A DNA stretch of 64,000 bases from Timema cristinae. Lineage: Eukaryota > Arthropoda > Insecta > Phasmatodea > Timematidae. The position numbers and the translations under genes were made by a program. Below, in pieces: positions 25,001-30,749 of the stretch. How positions within the stretch are numbered: the stretch's first letter is position 1; each line of letters opens with the position of its first letter. The stretch spans positions 51,364,587 through 51,428,586 of the forward strand of contig JBCFYV010000100.1 of NCBI GenBank assembly GCA_039000515.1. The letters are read 5' to 3'. The notes below the pieces were generated by a model. The model was not told where the DNA came from, did no database searches, and saw nothing but the letters and a program-made list of their open reading frames with translations.

Positions 25001-26333
25001 TATTCACCTCACTAATCGACTCTTTTTTTAGGATGTAAGATAGTCAATTTTTTTTAGAAAACTAAGACAATGTGTTATATTCATCCCCTTTTATAATCTC
25101 TGTTTCACTAAAACTGGACTATCAAGGTTTGATTAAAAAATGAAAAGAAAACAGTTGTATTTCACTAAAACTGGATTGTCAAGATTTGGTAAAGAGACGA
25201 AATAAATTAGTTTTCACAAAGCACAATGAAAAGGTTGTTGACCTTGGAAACATGTTATACTTTTGTTTCCACGAGTTTCTTATTATTTGCTTTTTCGAGA
25301 GCATCATTATGGTTTGTTTGTACTTATTTAAAAACAACTTTTGTTAAGTAATAGCTAATGTCAATTTTATCGATTTGATGCCATTTTTTTCCTTATGTCA
25401 TATTAATAAGTGGGAAGGCTAGAACTTGAATTATTCTAGTAACTTTATTAATTAATAAGTAAATAATAATAAATAAACAAATTATAAACATGAATATTAA
25501 AACCAAATTAGTTTATTATAATATAAATTTTACTCAAGTCACATATATAAATTTAGTTATATTATTTAGAAAATATTAATATTTAGGAAATTGCCTTTAA
25601 AGTAAAAATCAAAGTGCACACTGGTTTTGTAACTATAATAATATACAGAACCCTTCAACTTCTTCGGTGGTTAGTGGTCAGAGCTCCTGGCTACAGATTC
25701 AGAGGTCTCGAGGATGGAAAAATTTAGCATCAAATTATTCGTCCAATTATTGAAGAATTGAACACTCTGTATAGCAAATTAACGATAATTTATATGGAAA
25801 AGATTAGTAATTTTAATATACATCCGATTAAGGATTGATCCATTTAACGATAATTTTTCTGGAACGGATTAAAGGACGTTTGTCTGTATCTCATTTTTCC
25901 ACTCACATGAGGTGACCTGGTGGTCTAGGGGTAAGGTGTCAGACTTCTGTGCTGGCGGCCGGGGTTCAATCCTCGGTCCCGGCACAGATTTATCTGATTA
26001 CCAAACCCTTCCTTCACCTCTGACAAGACATATTGTGAATGTGGGGAATGCCAGGCCTCCACCGTGGTTCGGATTCCACGTTAAACTGTAGGTCCTTCAT
26101 TTCATCTCACAATCACCCTACCATTACACATTAGCGTAAGTGCGTATAACCCGAATGGGTAGTAAGACGCGGTGCTAATAATAATAATAATAATAATAAT
26201 ATTTTCCCACTCACATGATTTAGGAAAAGTGAAGCCTGTGGACGCGAGCCATGCGATGTTGAGCAGCGCTAGTACCGAGAAGACCAAGCACAGCAGCAGG
26301 CTGTGCAGGACTCGGAAACTGCACCATCGGAAC
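2122..26333 (-). CDS. Sugar-type gustatory receptor gene (exons A-E visible, split over about 24 kb)
   Basis: This is a seven-transmembrane insect taste receptor of the family that includes the Drosophila Gr5a/Gr64 sugar receptors, acting as a ligand-gated channel in the dendrite membrane of gustatory neurons. Exons on the minus strand are A 26333-26215, B 13215-13027, C 7297-7020, D 3740-3586 and E 2284-2122. Junction phases agree throughout: A to B phase 1, B to C phase 1, C to D phase 0, D to E phase 2. Family landmarks are FRW at the start of TM1 (A), LAKKWPN (B), [12 protein letters not shown] after TM4 (C), the FWRKIHEDY loop (D), and PQQYYCPEV before TM7 (E). The N-terminal exon and the TM7 exon were not found and may lie outside the window. 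A P450 gene sits inside intron A-B. The subfamily is inferred from motifs and no alignment was run. Confidence 0.85.
2600..2925 (+). mobile_element. Non-LTR retrotransposon 3' fragment with (TAA)n tail
   Basis: The reading frame from 2631 shows [10 protein letters not shown], then [10 protein letters not shown] and GRRRR, which is the characteristic C-terminal end of many arthropod LINE reverse transcriptase proteins. It is followed by a short 3' UTR with the hairpin-like CTGTCGTAAGACAG and a (TAA)n tail. Sister fragments lie at 10034-10460 and 16400-16850. It is strongly 5'-truncated and inactive. Confidence 0.8.
2895..3585. other. Gr intron D-E, conserved among the three copies
   Basis: The stretch lies between the exon D donor and the LINE tail. 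A short open frame on the minus strand (about 3080-2970) is shared with 39397 and 49810, but this follows from recent duplication. It shows no receptor-like motif and no supported splice sites. Nothing else is recognised. Confidence 0.4.
3586..3740 (-). CDS. Gr exon D (loop and TM5)
   Basis: The acceptor CCGTTTCCAG precedes [14 protein letters not shown], followed by [19 protein letters not shown], a strong match to the region before and within TM5 of insect sugar receptors. The donor is CA|GTAAGA at 3585-3580. The exon is 155 bp, entering at phase 0 and leaving at phase 2, which agrees with exons C and E. Truncated copies of this exon occur at 38750-38891 and 49162-49302. Confidence 0.88.
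3889..4082. repeat. Near-perfect 89-bp-arm hairpin (inverted repeat, 16-nt loop)
   Basis: The left arm 3889-3977 and right arm 3994-4082 are reverse complements with a single mismatch (3897 against 4074). The loop is 3978-3993. The arms are GC-richer than the surroundings and non-coding. The block is absent from both array copies of the region. It could be a fold-back element or a hairpin RNA source; the sequence alone does not decide. Confidence 0.95.
4160..4365 (+). mobile_element. tRNA-derived SINE, diverged
   Basis: It shows the A-box-like TGTTCTAAGG, the B-box-like GTTCGAATCCC and the family tail ATAACCCGAACC. In the array copies the matching SINE (minus strand there) is joined directly to the middle of Gr exon D, showing that DNA next to this SINE was deleted in the array. 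Confidence 0.65.
4480..4935 (+). repeat. 51-bp tandem repeat rich in CAGTACTG palindromes
   Basis: About nine units contain GGTCGGTATTACTGTCAGTA, and many also contain the palindrome CAGTACTG. Shorter arrays of the same unit lie at 38310-38480 and 48620-48895 on the opposite strand. Open frames across it are repeat artefacts. Confidence 0.85.
4945..5200 (-). mobile_element. tRNA-derived SINE
   Basis: On the minus strand it shows a tRNA-like head (CCTTAGACAA complement region, B-box near 5110), the middle block with the CATTTGCGTG complement, and the shared tail read as TTACCCGTTTGGGTTATACG on the plus strand. Diverged; no clear target duplication. Confidence 0.65.
5200..5690. other. Intron sequence, AT-rich, with a short (TAA)n tract
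   Basis: No gene is seen. The stretch contains an imperfect (TAA)n/(TAATA)n run near 5510-5550 and plain AT-rich sequence within Gr intron C-D. Confidence 0.4.
5690..5935 (+). mobile_element. tRNA-derived SINE
   Basis: A tRNA-like head (GCGTGGTCTAACGCG), a B-box-like block (GGATCCAATCCCGG), the middle region with CCACGTGAAT, and the shared tail ATAACCCGAATGGGTAGTAA are present in order. It is diverged and has no clear target duplication. Confidence 0.75.
5974..6076 (+). repeat. 16-bp tandem repeat, about six units
   Basis: Units alternate between AACTCCAATATCGTGT and AACTCCCATCTCGTGT. It is non-coding and lies between a SINE and a LINE 3' insertion. Confidence 0.85.
6130..6388 (+). mobile_element. 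5'-truncated non-LTR element 3' end, with target duplication
   Basis: The insert ends in an (AAAC)n-type tail and is flanked by ACAAGTCCTTG at 6119-6129 and 6389-6399. Its interior has GAGAGCCCTTCGGGGCTGG, similar in style to a block in the Jockey-type insertion at 21660. It has no coding capacity; it is probably the 3' UTR of a LINE. Confidence 0.75.
6650..6759. mobile_element. 110-bp fold-back MITE
   Basis: Inverted arms of about 43 bp begin TTCACGGTAGGAATT and include CTGAAAGG and TTTTTTCCTACCA, around a short AT-rich loop. A few mismatches separate the arms. No target duplication was recognised, and the superfamily is unknown. Confidence 0.8.
7020..7297 (-). CDS. Gr exon C (TM3-TM4)
   Basis: The acceptor CGACAACAG is followed by TGGAGTAC, completing the codon opened by exon B. 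The exon encodes two hydrophobic segments ([11 protein letters not shown] and the [17 protein letters not shown] region) and ends with [15 protein letters not shown], the conserved intracellular loop after TM4 of sugar receptors. The strong donor AAAG|GTAAGT lies at 7019-7014. The exon is 278 bp, leaving at phase 0, matching exon D. Confidence 0.88.
7412..7628 (-). mobile_element. SINE (family 2), 5'-truncated, perfect 13-bp target duplication
   Basis: TGTTTTGGCCAAA flanks the insert at 7399-7411 and 7629-7641. On the minus strand the SINE begins inside its body (the tRNA head is missing) and ends with the shared tail plus (TAA)n. Full-length relatives lie at 25911-26201 and 35091-35407. Confidence 0.92.
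7925..8413 (+). mobile_element. Non-LTR retrotransposon C-terminal fragment
   Basis: An open frame 7953-8399 has [23 protein letters not shown] and [11 protein letters not shown], the usual order of C-terminal reverse-transcriptase-protein motifs (ETWTL, WYGHVLR, GRPRxRW). It is followed by a (GAT)n-like tail. Only the 3' end of the element is present. It is a different lineage from the [10 protein letters not shown] fragments. Confidence 0.8.
8607..8789. mobile_element. Degraded 183-bp inverted-repeat element (hAT-like ends)
   Basis: Facing ends read TAATGTTGCCAGGGTAAGCA on the left and, as reverse complement of the right, CAGTGTTGTCAGGGTAAGCA. CAGTG-type starts are common in hAT elements. 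The expected 8-bp target duplication is not visible, so the assignment is tentative. Confidence 0.6.
8970..9400 (-). pseudogene. Tc1-like transposase relic
   Basis: On the minus strand a helix-turn-helix segment ([20 protein letters not shown], about 9365-9300) is followed by [14 protein letters not shown]. Downstream comes a decayed segment resembling the Tc1 pattern of a G-I-D-x-G-L-S-T-I-R-L stretch, a plLT block and LAWAKK (about 9150-9010). In-frame stops and no catalytic DDE region make it inactive. No terminal repeats were found. Confidence 0.72.
10034..10460 (+). mobile_element. Non-LTR retrotransposon 3' fragment, decayed
   Basis: Segments [14 protein letters not shown], the IGHILRRN equivalent (with stops) and an EGKR-like block are the same lineage as 2600-2925. 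It ends with TGTCTTAAGACA and an imperfect (TAA)n tail. Several frame breaks are present. Confidence 0.78.
10570..10735 (+). mobile_element. tRNA-derived SINE, 3'-truncated
   Basis: The head carries CACATGGTCTAAGGAATCAC (A-box region) and GGTTCGAATCTCAGTCGGGT (B-box region), then GCAAATGCGGGTACA from the body. The shared tail is missing. Confidence 0.7.
10740..11289. other. AT-rich intron, nothing recognised
   Basis: This stretch lies in Gr intron B-C, between a SINE and the 46-bp minisatellite. No open frame with family features, no inverted repeats and no RNA gene were seen. Confidence 0.4.
11290..12518 (+). repeat. 46-bp minisatellite, about 27 units
   Basis: Units contain GGATAGAACTAACTCAAGAT and AGGGATAGGTAGTAAT. 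Variants differ at TAACG/TAACT and at TAATGAGG/TAATAAGG and occur in mixed order, suggesting unequal exchange. Near-edge units are more diverged. The array lies in Gr intron B-C. Confidence 0.97.
12560..12968. other. AT-rich intron, nothing recognised
   Basis: It lies between the 46-bp minisatellite and the (TA)n tract. No coding or repeat signal was recognised. Confidence 0.4.
12969..13007. repeat. (TA)n microsatellite
   Basis: An uninterrupted TA run lies about 14 bp inside Gr intron B-C from the exon B donor. Confidence 0.95.
13027..13215 (-). CDS. Gr exon B (TM2 region)
   Basis: The acceptor CTCTCCTTGCCAG is followed by two bases that complete the codon split with exon A. The exon encodes LAVFYGVMF, then [20 protein letters not shown], a signature of insect sugar receptors (hydrophobic segment, then a K/R-W-P motif and a W-x-x-x-E). 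The donor ATGG|GTGAGT lies at 13026-13021. The exon is 189 bp, phase 1 in and phase 1 out. Confidence 0.88.
13475..13800. mobile_element. SINE fragments
   Basis: The block at 13475-13560 matches the minus-strand body of the SINE family (CATTTGCGTGG; AACCACTTTCAGTACGCC). The block at 13690-13800 has a plus-strand head remnant (ATTCCAGTCGGGTATACC). Both are partial. Confidence 0.5.
13846..15474 (+). repeat. 27-bp minisatellite, about 60 units
   Basis: The unit is close to GCTACAAGTAGCTCAGGATC with AGGGACA. Variant units (AAATCAAGATC, CACGTAGCTAAGG, GTCCCAGG) recur in a patterned order that looks like a higher-order repeat. Because the period is a multiple of three it stays open as Ser/Gly/Thr repeats for about 105 codons, but stop-containing variants end it. 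It is in Gr intron A-B. Confidence 0.96.
15475..16400. other. AT-rich intron, nothing recognised
   Basis: No coding signal or RNA gene was recognised between the 27-bp minisatellite and the LINE fragment. Confidence 0.35.
16400..16850 (+). mobile_element. Non-LTR retrotransposon 3' fragment with a small nested insertion
   Basis: It is the same lineage as 2600-2925 and 10034-10460. [21 protein letters not shown] precedes decayed GHILRRN-, EGK- and GRR-like blocks, and the 3' UTR has TGCCGTAAGACAGAACC. A 39-bp palindromic insert at 16763-16801 interrupts the 3' UTR. Confidence 0.75.
16860..18230. other. Intron with one GC-richer unexplained island (17385-17660)
   Basis: Most is plain AT-rich sequence. 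The island at 17385-17660 is clearly richer in G+C and has a short hydrophobic open frame from 17539 on the plus strand, but no splice sites, repeats or family motifs that I recognise. It may be a fragment of an unrecognised transposon. Confidence 0.3.
18234..18890 (+). repeat. Pyrimidine-rich low-complexity tract (CT/CA repeats)
   Basis: Imperfect CTCTCT and CACACA repeats run for about 650 bp. The long open frame across it is a composition artefact. Confidence 0.85.
18947..19200 (+). mobile_element. Full-length tRNA-derived SINE (family 1)
   Basis: The head has the A-box TGGCGTAGTTGG and the B-box GGTTCGAATCT. The body has CCTAAATGGTTTTCCACTCT and ATTAGCGTAATTAGTACTT, and the tail is ATAACCCGAGCGGGTAGTAA then GACGCGG. 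No clean target duplication was seen. Confidence 0.9.
19200..19585. other. Intron, nothing recognised
   Basis: There is no coding signal between the SINE and the 47-bp minisatellite. All of it lies within Gr intron A-B. Confidence 0.35.
19586..20251 (+). repeat. 47-bp minisatellite, about 14 units
   Basis: Units contain ACATTAGGGCAGAAACACTA and GAGCTTGAGTGGCGTTCTAT. The units are nearly identical, with single-base indels and TATAC/TACAC variation. The last unit is split by a SINE. Confidence 0.97.
20252..20516 (-). mobile_element. Full-length SINE (family 1) with perfect 13-bp target duplication
   Basis: TCTATACACATTT flanks it at 20239-20251 and 20517-20529, inside the last unit of the 47-bp minisatellite. 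On the minus strand it starts with the tRNA-like head (TGGCGTAGTTGG; GGTTCGAATCTCAGTC) and ends with the shared tail and a (TAA)n-like run. Confidence 0.95.
20824..21774 (+). mobile_element. 5'-truncated Jockey-type LINE with perfect 13-bp target duplication
   Basis: AGAGAACACATGA flanks the insert at 20811-20823 and 21775-21787. The open frame to 21363 has VRWLGVTLN, a [20 protein letters not shown] segment and LRLILRAPP, the pattern after the reverse transcriptase core in Jockey-clade proteins. A GC-rich 3' UTR follows and ends with GAAAGAAAG repeats. Its GC content contrasts sharply with the host sequence and the target duplication is unmutated, so the insertion is young. Confidence 0.92.
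21897..22007. mobile_element. Short palindromic MITE (CAACAGTTGTTG family)
   Basis: Facing ends read AATCTCAACAGTTGTTGAAT on the left and, reverse-complemented, AATCTTAACAGTTGTTAAAT on the right. A TA is next to each end, as expected for mariner-type elements. The core includes TCTAGGACACCCTTGACA. Confidence 0.75.
22243..23039. mobile_element. 797-bp non-autonomous DNA transposon, PIF/Harbinger-like
   Basis: The ends are GGGGCCCTTCAAGTATTACG on the left and, reverse-complemented, GGGGACGTTCAATTATTACG on the right. TTA flanks both sides (22240-22242 and 23040-23042). A 3-bp TTA target duplication and GG-starting ends fit PIF/Harbinger. Inside both ends are G-rich blocks followed by TTATTTTTGCT in the same direction. 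No transposase is present. It sits exactly where homology to the other P450 copies ends. Confidence 0.8.
23388..24953 (-). CDS. Cytochrome P450, CYP4 clan (copy 1, nested in Gr intron)
   Basis: An intronless 521-residue microsomal monooxygenase that would use NADPH-P450 reductase to oxidise lipophilic substrates at the endoplasmic reticulum. It has an N-terminal membrane anchor (about residues 5-25), the PGP hinge at 41-43, the C-helix WRIHR at about 132-136, I-helix AGLDTT at about 321-326, ExxR (ESLR) at about 380-383, and the heme loop [10 protein letters not shown] with the axial Cys at about 460 (codon 23576-23574). The start is the ATG at 24953. Upstream the frame is open but has no ATG, and the length matches the family. 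It lies within the Gr A-B intron on the same strand. The CYP4 clan follows from the I-helix and the [13 protein letters not shown] region; the subfamily is not assigned. Confidence 0.95.
   Translation of the reverse strand: MSLLILNHVVLILLTTLVSFFYLLKLWWQRRHIRKLASKIPGPKAYPLIGNILDVLAWTQEESYKKYVSLARKYLPTARFWAGPYLIVFLSDPRDLEIIMNSDKCLERERIKNMADIYPLGDGLIAIGGEQWRIHRKFILSSFHYRYFEYFVKVFNKKSNILVNCLKQDPNTTTSINILHYFARAAFDSICETIIGVEMNSQDKGSDKFIDSMNTYLGIGTQMFLKPWLLNPIIVRLTSYHKKMTENAAYMTSFCNELINNKMKQYRERTKDSIQTKEQSNNFNKRDQPLLIDSIIEMIENNECFFSKKEIIGEINYMIMAGLDTTANSLSLTMMLLGFHQDIQKKVLEEIDAVFGDDVERSVSMEDLNNLKYTEQVIKESLRLYPAVPFVPRNTTEDIKITNYTIPKGCDVLFGIYSLHRNPKIYPNPDEFDPENFSPERSKGRHPYSFLPFSGGLRKCVGYKYAMFQMKVVLATVLRHFTVHPACDRKEMDRLDFHLTLKLVNGSIVKLISRHMVKRNK
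25088..25095 (-). promoter_or_regulatory. TATA box of P450 copy 1
   Basis: TATAAAAG lies on the minus strand about 135 bp before the ATG and is followed by the conserved block ATATAACACATTGTCTTAGT. The same arrangement occurs before the other three copies. Confidence 0.75.
25100..25660. other. AT-rich upstream flank of P450 copy 1
   Basis: Homologous to the upstream flanks of units 2-4. Nothing coding is seen. Confidence 0.5.
25911..26201 (+). mobile_element. Full-length SINE (family 2) inserted beside the Gr exon A donor
   Basis: The head has TGGTCTAGGGGTAAGG (A-box type) and GGGGTTCAATCCTCGG (B-box type). The body is unlike family 1 (GACAAGACAT; CCACCGTGGTTCGGATTCC), but the 3' tail ATAACCCGAATGGGTAGTAA plus (TAA)n is shared. 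The flanks TTTTCC(C)ACTCACATGA at about 25895-25910 and 26202-26217 form the target duplication, which contains the splice donor of Gr exon A. Confidence 0.92.
26215..26333 (-). CDS. Gr exon A (TM1)
   Basis: The acceptor AATCTTTCCAG is followed by one base and then [20 protein letters not shown], the conserved F-R-W start of TM1 in sugar receptors, continuing to STGFTFPKS. The donor TCAT|GTGAGT lies at 26214-26209. The exon is 119 bp and leaves at phase 1, matching exon B. The preceding exon was not found between here and the window end. Confidence 0.85.
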
Positions 26334-26734
26334 CTGGAAAGATTCAGTAATTTAATGGGATTAAGTGATTGCACATTCTATACATGAGAGGGGGTCGTAT
26401 GGACACACGATTCAGGATTTGACTTTAATTTGACAGTTTTAAGTTTGGTAAACAGAATTATAAATATATAAATGTCATTTGTTTTACGTAAAGTACTAAG
26501 GAACATTTATTGGTGTAAATTATATTGGAAGATTTTGTATGATCTAGTTTTTAGGTTAAATAGTTTATAATAGATATTATGCTAATGGATCGTACGTCTA
26601 TTATCAGCGGCAATAACAATAGTACATGTCTATAATAGACACACATCTTCTTGAAAGAATTGTCCGACCTAGTTGTCGGAAGTAGATGGACAATATCCAC
26701 GGGCGGGTAGCCGGATTCAACTAAAACGGTCATG

Positions 26735-26965
26735 TTTCGGTGGCTGCATGGTATAAGGCGTTACTCTCTCTATGGGTTAGACTGCCGATGATTGATGTAT
26801 TCAAGTTAGGTTGGGTGTACTGAAGTTGTTTTTTCTTAAATTCTTTTCCATTCTCCTTCAAAATAAATGCGGGTACAATTCCTCTAAATTCAACCTACCT
26901 TATCCTAACCCCATCAAAGTATTATTATGTAAAACCTGAACTGGTAGTAAGATGCGGTGATAAAA
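26735..26965 (+). mobile_element. tRNA-derived SINE, diverged
   Basis: The head GCATGGTATAAGGCGTTACT, the body AAATAAATGCGGGTACAATT and the tail ACCTGAACTGGTAGTAAGAT are present in family order. Confidence 0.7.
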
Positions 26966-26999
26966 GGATGGAAAAATCCAAAATGATAAATATTAACCA

Positions 27000-27180
27000 A
27001 CACACTTGGCTGAGCCGTTAATCTCAATTTTCTAAGCCGGAGCCGCTACCTTCTTCATTCAAGTAGCTCTTTATTTTTTTCCCCCACGAGGCTGAGTTTT
27101 CCCCGTTCCAGAACCACTGCTTCACAGAAAAATTTTTAAGCGACGCAGAGGAACTCTGACCACTAGACCACAAAGTAGGT
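27000..27180 (-). mobile_element. SINE of a third family, fragment
   Basis: It resembles the minus-strand elements at 31530-31770, 41840-42140 and 52250-52552. The shared blocks are TAATCTCAATTTTCTAA, GCCGGAGCCGCT and CTGACCACTAGACCACA. The latter is the complement of a tRNA-like head. Confidence 0.6.
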
Positions 27181-27339
27181 ACAACAATGATACCATATTA
27201 TTATCTTCAACAAAACCACTCAAACTTGCTCCAAGGCCTCCTAAATGTGTGGTCGACAGCTTTAATCAACTTGCCAAGAATTATGTGTTCCTGTAAGCCT
27301 TGAGATCATTGTCTGTCAAACAAGTTCCCCGAATTTTTC

Positions 27340-27595
27340 TTTTAGCACAACGTCTTACTACCCGTTCGGTTTATACGCATAAGTACTGATCACTTTGGTT
27401 GTTTTAGAGATTAGGGAGGCTATTTATATTTATAGGAAGTGTACCCGCATTTGCGGGGAGGGATATTGGAACACCATTAAGGAAAAAACCATCCTCAGTA
27501 CACCCGACCGAGATTTAAACCTTGTACTCTCCGTCATTGGCATTCTAGTCTACTGCAATAGTAGCGCGTTAGACCACGCGGGTACCGAAACGGGT
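27340..27595 (-). mobile_element. tRNA-derived SINE, diverged
   Basis: Read on the plus strand it starts with the tail complement (GCACAACGTCTTACTACCCG) and ends with the tRNA-like head complement (GCGCGTTAGACCACGCGGGT). The body has CATTTGCGGGGAGGGAT. Confidence 0.75.
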
Positions 27596-27635
27596 CTTTT
27601 TATATTCGTGACCCCTTTTTCATTAGAGAGCTTTA

Positions 27636-27860
27636 TTGACGCCTTCAGACGTGGGTCTTTTTTAAAGTTTATCTTTGAGTGTTTGAAAGTATTTCAAATC
27701 TTTATTGGTTTTATCAGGGTGACATATTCTCAGACGATCCTCCAACTTAGATGGTTTCATAGCGTCATTGCTTAAAACTTTGTTGCATAAAAGGCACATA
27801 GGCCATTGTTTGTCCGACAATGACGGATATGAAGACAAACTTCAAATAATCAACATTGTA
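27636..27860 (-). pseudogene. hAT-type transposase relic (BED-like zinc finger end)
   Basis: On the minus strand the frame gives PMCLLCNKVLSNDAMKPSKL and then LRICHPDKTNKDLKYF, the N-terminal zinc-finger pattern of hAT-derived proteins of the ZBED5/SCAND3-like group. A frame shift separates it from a preceding YLKFVF-like segment, and stops follow. A hAT-like end, CAGTGATACCCAAAGTTG, lies at 29446-29429 in the same orientation and may belong to the same dead element. Confidence 0.65.
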
Positions 27861-28602
27861 CTGTCAACATTCCATTTTAGATTCGACCTAAGTTTAGTAC
27901 CAGTTGTCTGTGGACAAAATTAATCTATTTAAATAAGATATAGCAATAATAAAAAATATTCCGGTTGTAAAACCTTATTGTATTTAAACATGTAAACATG
28001 TATTTCAAAGCATTGGATATTAAACTACTAATAACTCAAGTCGTGAACCGCGTAATTTATCTACCTTTGCTAACTACGAGTAAAAAAACTAAAGTTTTAT
28101 AAAAAAAGTAATGTACTTTCTCATTTCTCCGGCACTCCCAAACAAAATGACATTGATTCACTTTAACTTTGATTCACTCTAATTTTTATGTGCCTAACTA
28201 CCAGTTTATATTTTTGAAAATATTTTCTTAATACTATCCTTTTCAAATCTCCGGAAACAAATGAACGTATTTGTCTCTAACATTCGTATTTATTGACTGA
28301 CGAGTTGAACAAGTCAGTGCAAGTACGAGTCTTCCTGCGCTGTCTTTGCGAAGCTCTGGGACAAGAATTTCTACTGCACATATATATGCGTGTAACATGA
28401 TGATACTGGTATTAATATGTGCAAGTTTTTACAAGCTCAGAGTGTATTGCGATCACAAAGCGAATAGCCTACAACTTACACAATTTTACGAAATATGCTA
28501 ATTTAAATACTATGTAATTAAATTTAATTTAATTTAATTAATATGTAATTGTAAATAGTATAAAGTACTGCACTATAAAATACCTATTTCGCAACTAATA
28601 TT

Positions 28603-28827
28603 AATAATAATAATACTTAGCACCACGTCTTACTACCCGTTCGGTTTATACGCTTTAAGTATTAATTACTCTATTGGATTAGGAATTGGGAAGGTTTAAT
28701 TAGAGGAAGTGAACCCGCATTTGCGTGGAAGTAGAGTGGAAAACCATTTAGGAAAAACCACCCCCAGTTCACCCGACCGAGATTCGAACCTCGATCTCCC
28801 CGTCCTCAGCAGTCGGGCTCAACACGA
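28603..28827 (-). mobile_element. SINE (family 1), 5'-truncated, perfect 12-bp target duplication
   Basis: GCAACTAATATT flanks it at 28591-28602 and 28828-28839. The tail and (TAA)n run are at the left. At the right the element stops inside the tRNA-like head. Confidence 0.93.
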
Positions 28828-29339
28828 GCAACTAATATTGTAATTGAGAAAATAAGTTTGTATACAAAATAGTATTAGTGTATTGTCGGTCTGTTTGTTA
28901 TGTTTTCACGTAAAAACTAAGCAACAAATCTCTGTGATCTTTTGCACAGATAATGTTGGAGGTATTACTAGTTAAAAAGTTGACACAGGTTACAATTTAA
29001 TGCGGAAAAATATATATATATTTTTTTACAAAATAAAAACTTACACGCAGAGAAAATAATAACATACGTGGGTGGAGCTGCGGGAAACTACTAGCTTATA
29101 ATAACTCTTAAACAGTTTCATATATAAAAAATATACATAATAACTTAAATTTTAATATAACTCTTCATCACGTTTCATGAACATTATGTTTTTAAAATTT
29201 TTACTTCATAGGTAGTTTTATAATTTATATAGATAGATATATGTGTTACCTTATAATTATAAGAAAGTATTATGTAAGTAAATAGGTACTATCCATTCCA
29301 TTCATGGAAAACCAAAATTAAAGTCAAGACCTGCTTAAA

Positions 29340-29446
29340 TGTGATCCATTATCGTTGACCCACAATTTATTTTTTCGCTGACATGGACCCCTTGCAGGCC
29401 GTCGTCAACCCCTGGTGGTTGATATAGACAACTTTGGGTATCACTG
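29340..29446 (-). mobile_element. hAT-like terminal sequence
   Basis: The minus strand starts CAGTGATACCCAAAGTTG and continues with GTTGACGACGGCCTGCAAGG, the style of hAT termini. No partner end or 8-bp duplication was found. Confidence 0.45.
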
Positions 29447-29449
29447 GGT

Positions 29450-30740
29450 TAAAAAATGTCAGCCCAAAGCGATGAGATTCCGGGTTGTAATGTCTAAGTT
29501 AGATTTCAGTGAAATCATGTTGAGAATTTAAAATATCGCCTTATATCAGTATAGTTTAAAATAATGTCAAGACACATTTATTTTTTAGTTTCTTCTTTCT
29601 ATAATGTAGGGTTATCTAATTGTCGCACATGTGCATAGGCAAGAATTTATTTTGGCTAAAGGTGAAGGGGAGAGGTGTGAAAAGACAATATGAAAATAAT
29701 ATACCGACTGAGAGCTTAGATTCGAATGCTCAACTGGTACAACTGTGCTAAATGAGAGTTGTGATGAATATTAAACTGAAAAAACACACAGATATTTTGA
29801 CTATTTTAAATGAAAGCTTCGTATTATTTTAGCAAATATGTGAAATTTCCAGAAATTTGATCAAATTCCCTGACTTTTACTTGTTTTTAAGGTCCGATGA
29901 CATCCTAATAGATATAAAGTTCTGCTCAAATTTCACTATATGTTCATGACAAATATCCAAGAATGGTTCAAGTAGCTTTGAGTATAAATGAATATTATCA
30001 AACGTATCTAATGAAGAAAAAAAAAATCATTTGGTCCAAAATATAAAAGTTGTTTCGTAATATAAACTGCAAAATTATGGGATCTAATTTTGCAGTCTCC
30101 CTTCCATCCCACTTTAACCCAAGAGTCCTAAAAGTTGATAAAATCCCCATAGTAGGGACTCTGGACTCTTGATCCAAGTGCCAGTCGTGCTATATATACA
30201 GATGTATTTATATTTACATTAATTTAAAGAGTTAGGGAAAATACACGGAACTATATGCCGTATTTTACATTTCATCTGCACAAAACCAAGCACACACAGA
30301 ATAATAAATGGTTCGACACAATTGCACAAATATGTATCATATTGTGTATCATAGTTTCGAAAAAAAAAGTTTCAAAAATAGGTTTTTTATAAAAAAAAAC
30401 TCCTTTAGATAAGCTTAACTTATAAAACTTAATCTTGTTAATCACAATAATCATTCTTTTTAAATAGATTTGAAACCAACATTTTCAAATATATTTAACA
30501 AAATTCAAATTTTCAAAATAAATTATGTTTAACTATACACAAATTATTATATATTTGTAAAAGTAAAAGTGCATTCTTATTTATCATGAAAAACAATTCC
30601 CATATTCCCATTTTGAATTCAATATTCAAGGTCACTTTCCTAAATATTCAATTTTTCTATTATTTGTTGGGACTCAACAACCTTTAAATTAATATATTTT
30701 AGATAAATAAAGATCCATTATTTTTTATACGTAAAAAAAA
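29450..30740. other. AT-rich intergenic DNA, nothing recognised
   Basis: There are no open frames with family features, and no tRNA or repeats that I can identify. Confidence 0.35.
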
Positions 30741-30749
30741 CATCCCGAT

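Larger units (their letters stand above)
23043..25720 (-). repeat. Inverted copy of the P450 part of the array unit
   Basis: On the minus strand this stretch is collinear with about 31.74-34.37 kb of unit 2, including the upstream SINE remnant near 25660-25720, the promoter, the P450 and about 350 bp of 3' flank. It is more diverged from units 2-4 than those are from one another in their flanks. Confidence 0.85.

Noticed and set aside
27395..27775. 126-codon plus-strand open frame
   Set aside because: It reads across an antisense SINE and the antisense hAT relic; the meaningful reading is on the minus strand.
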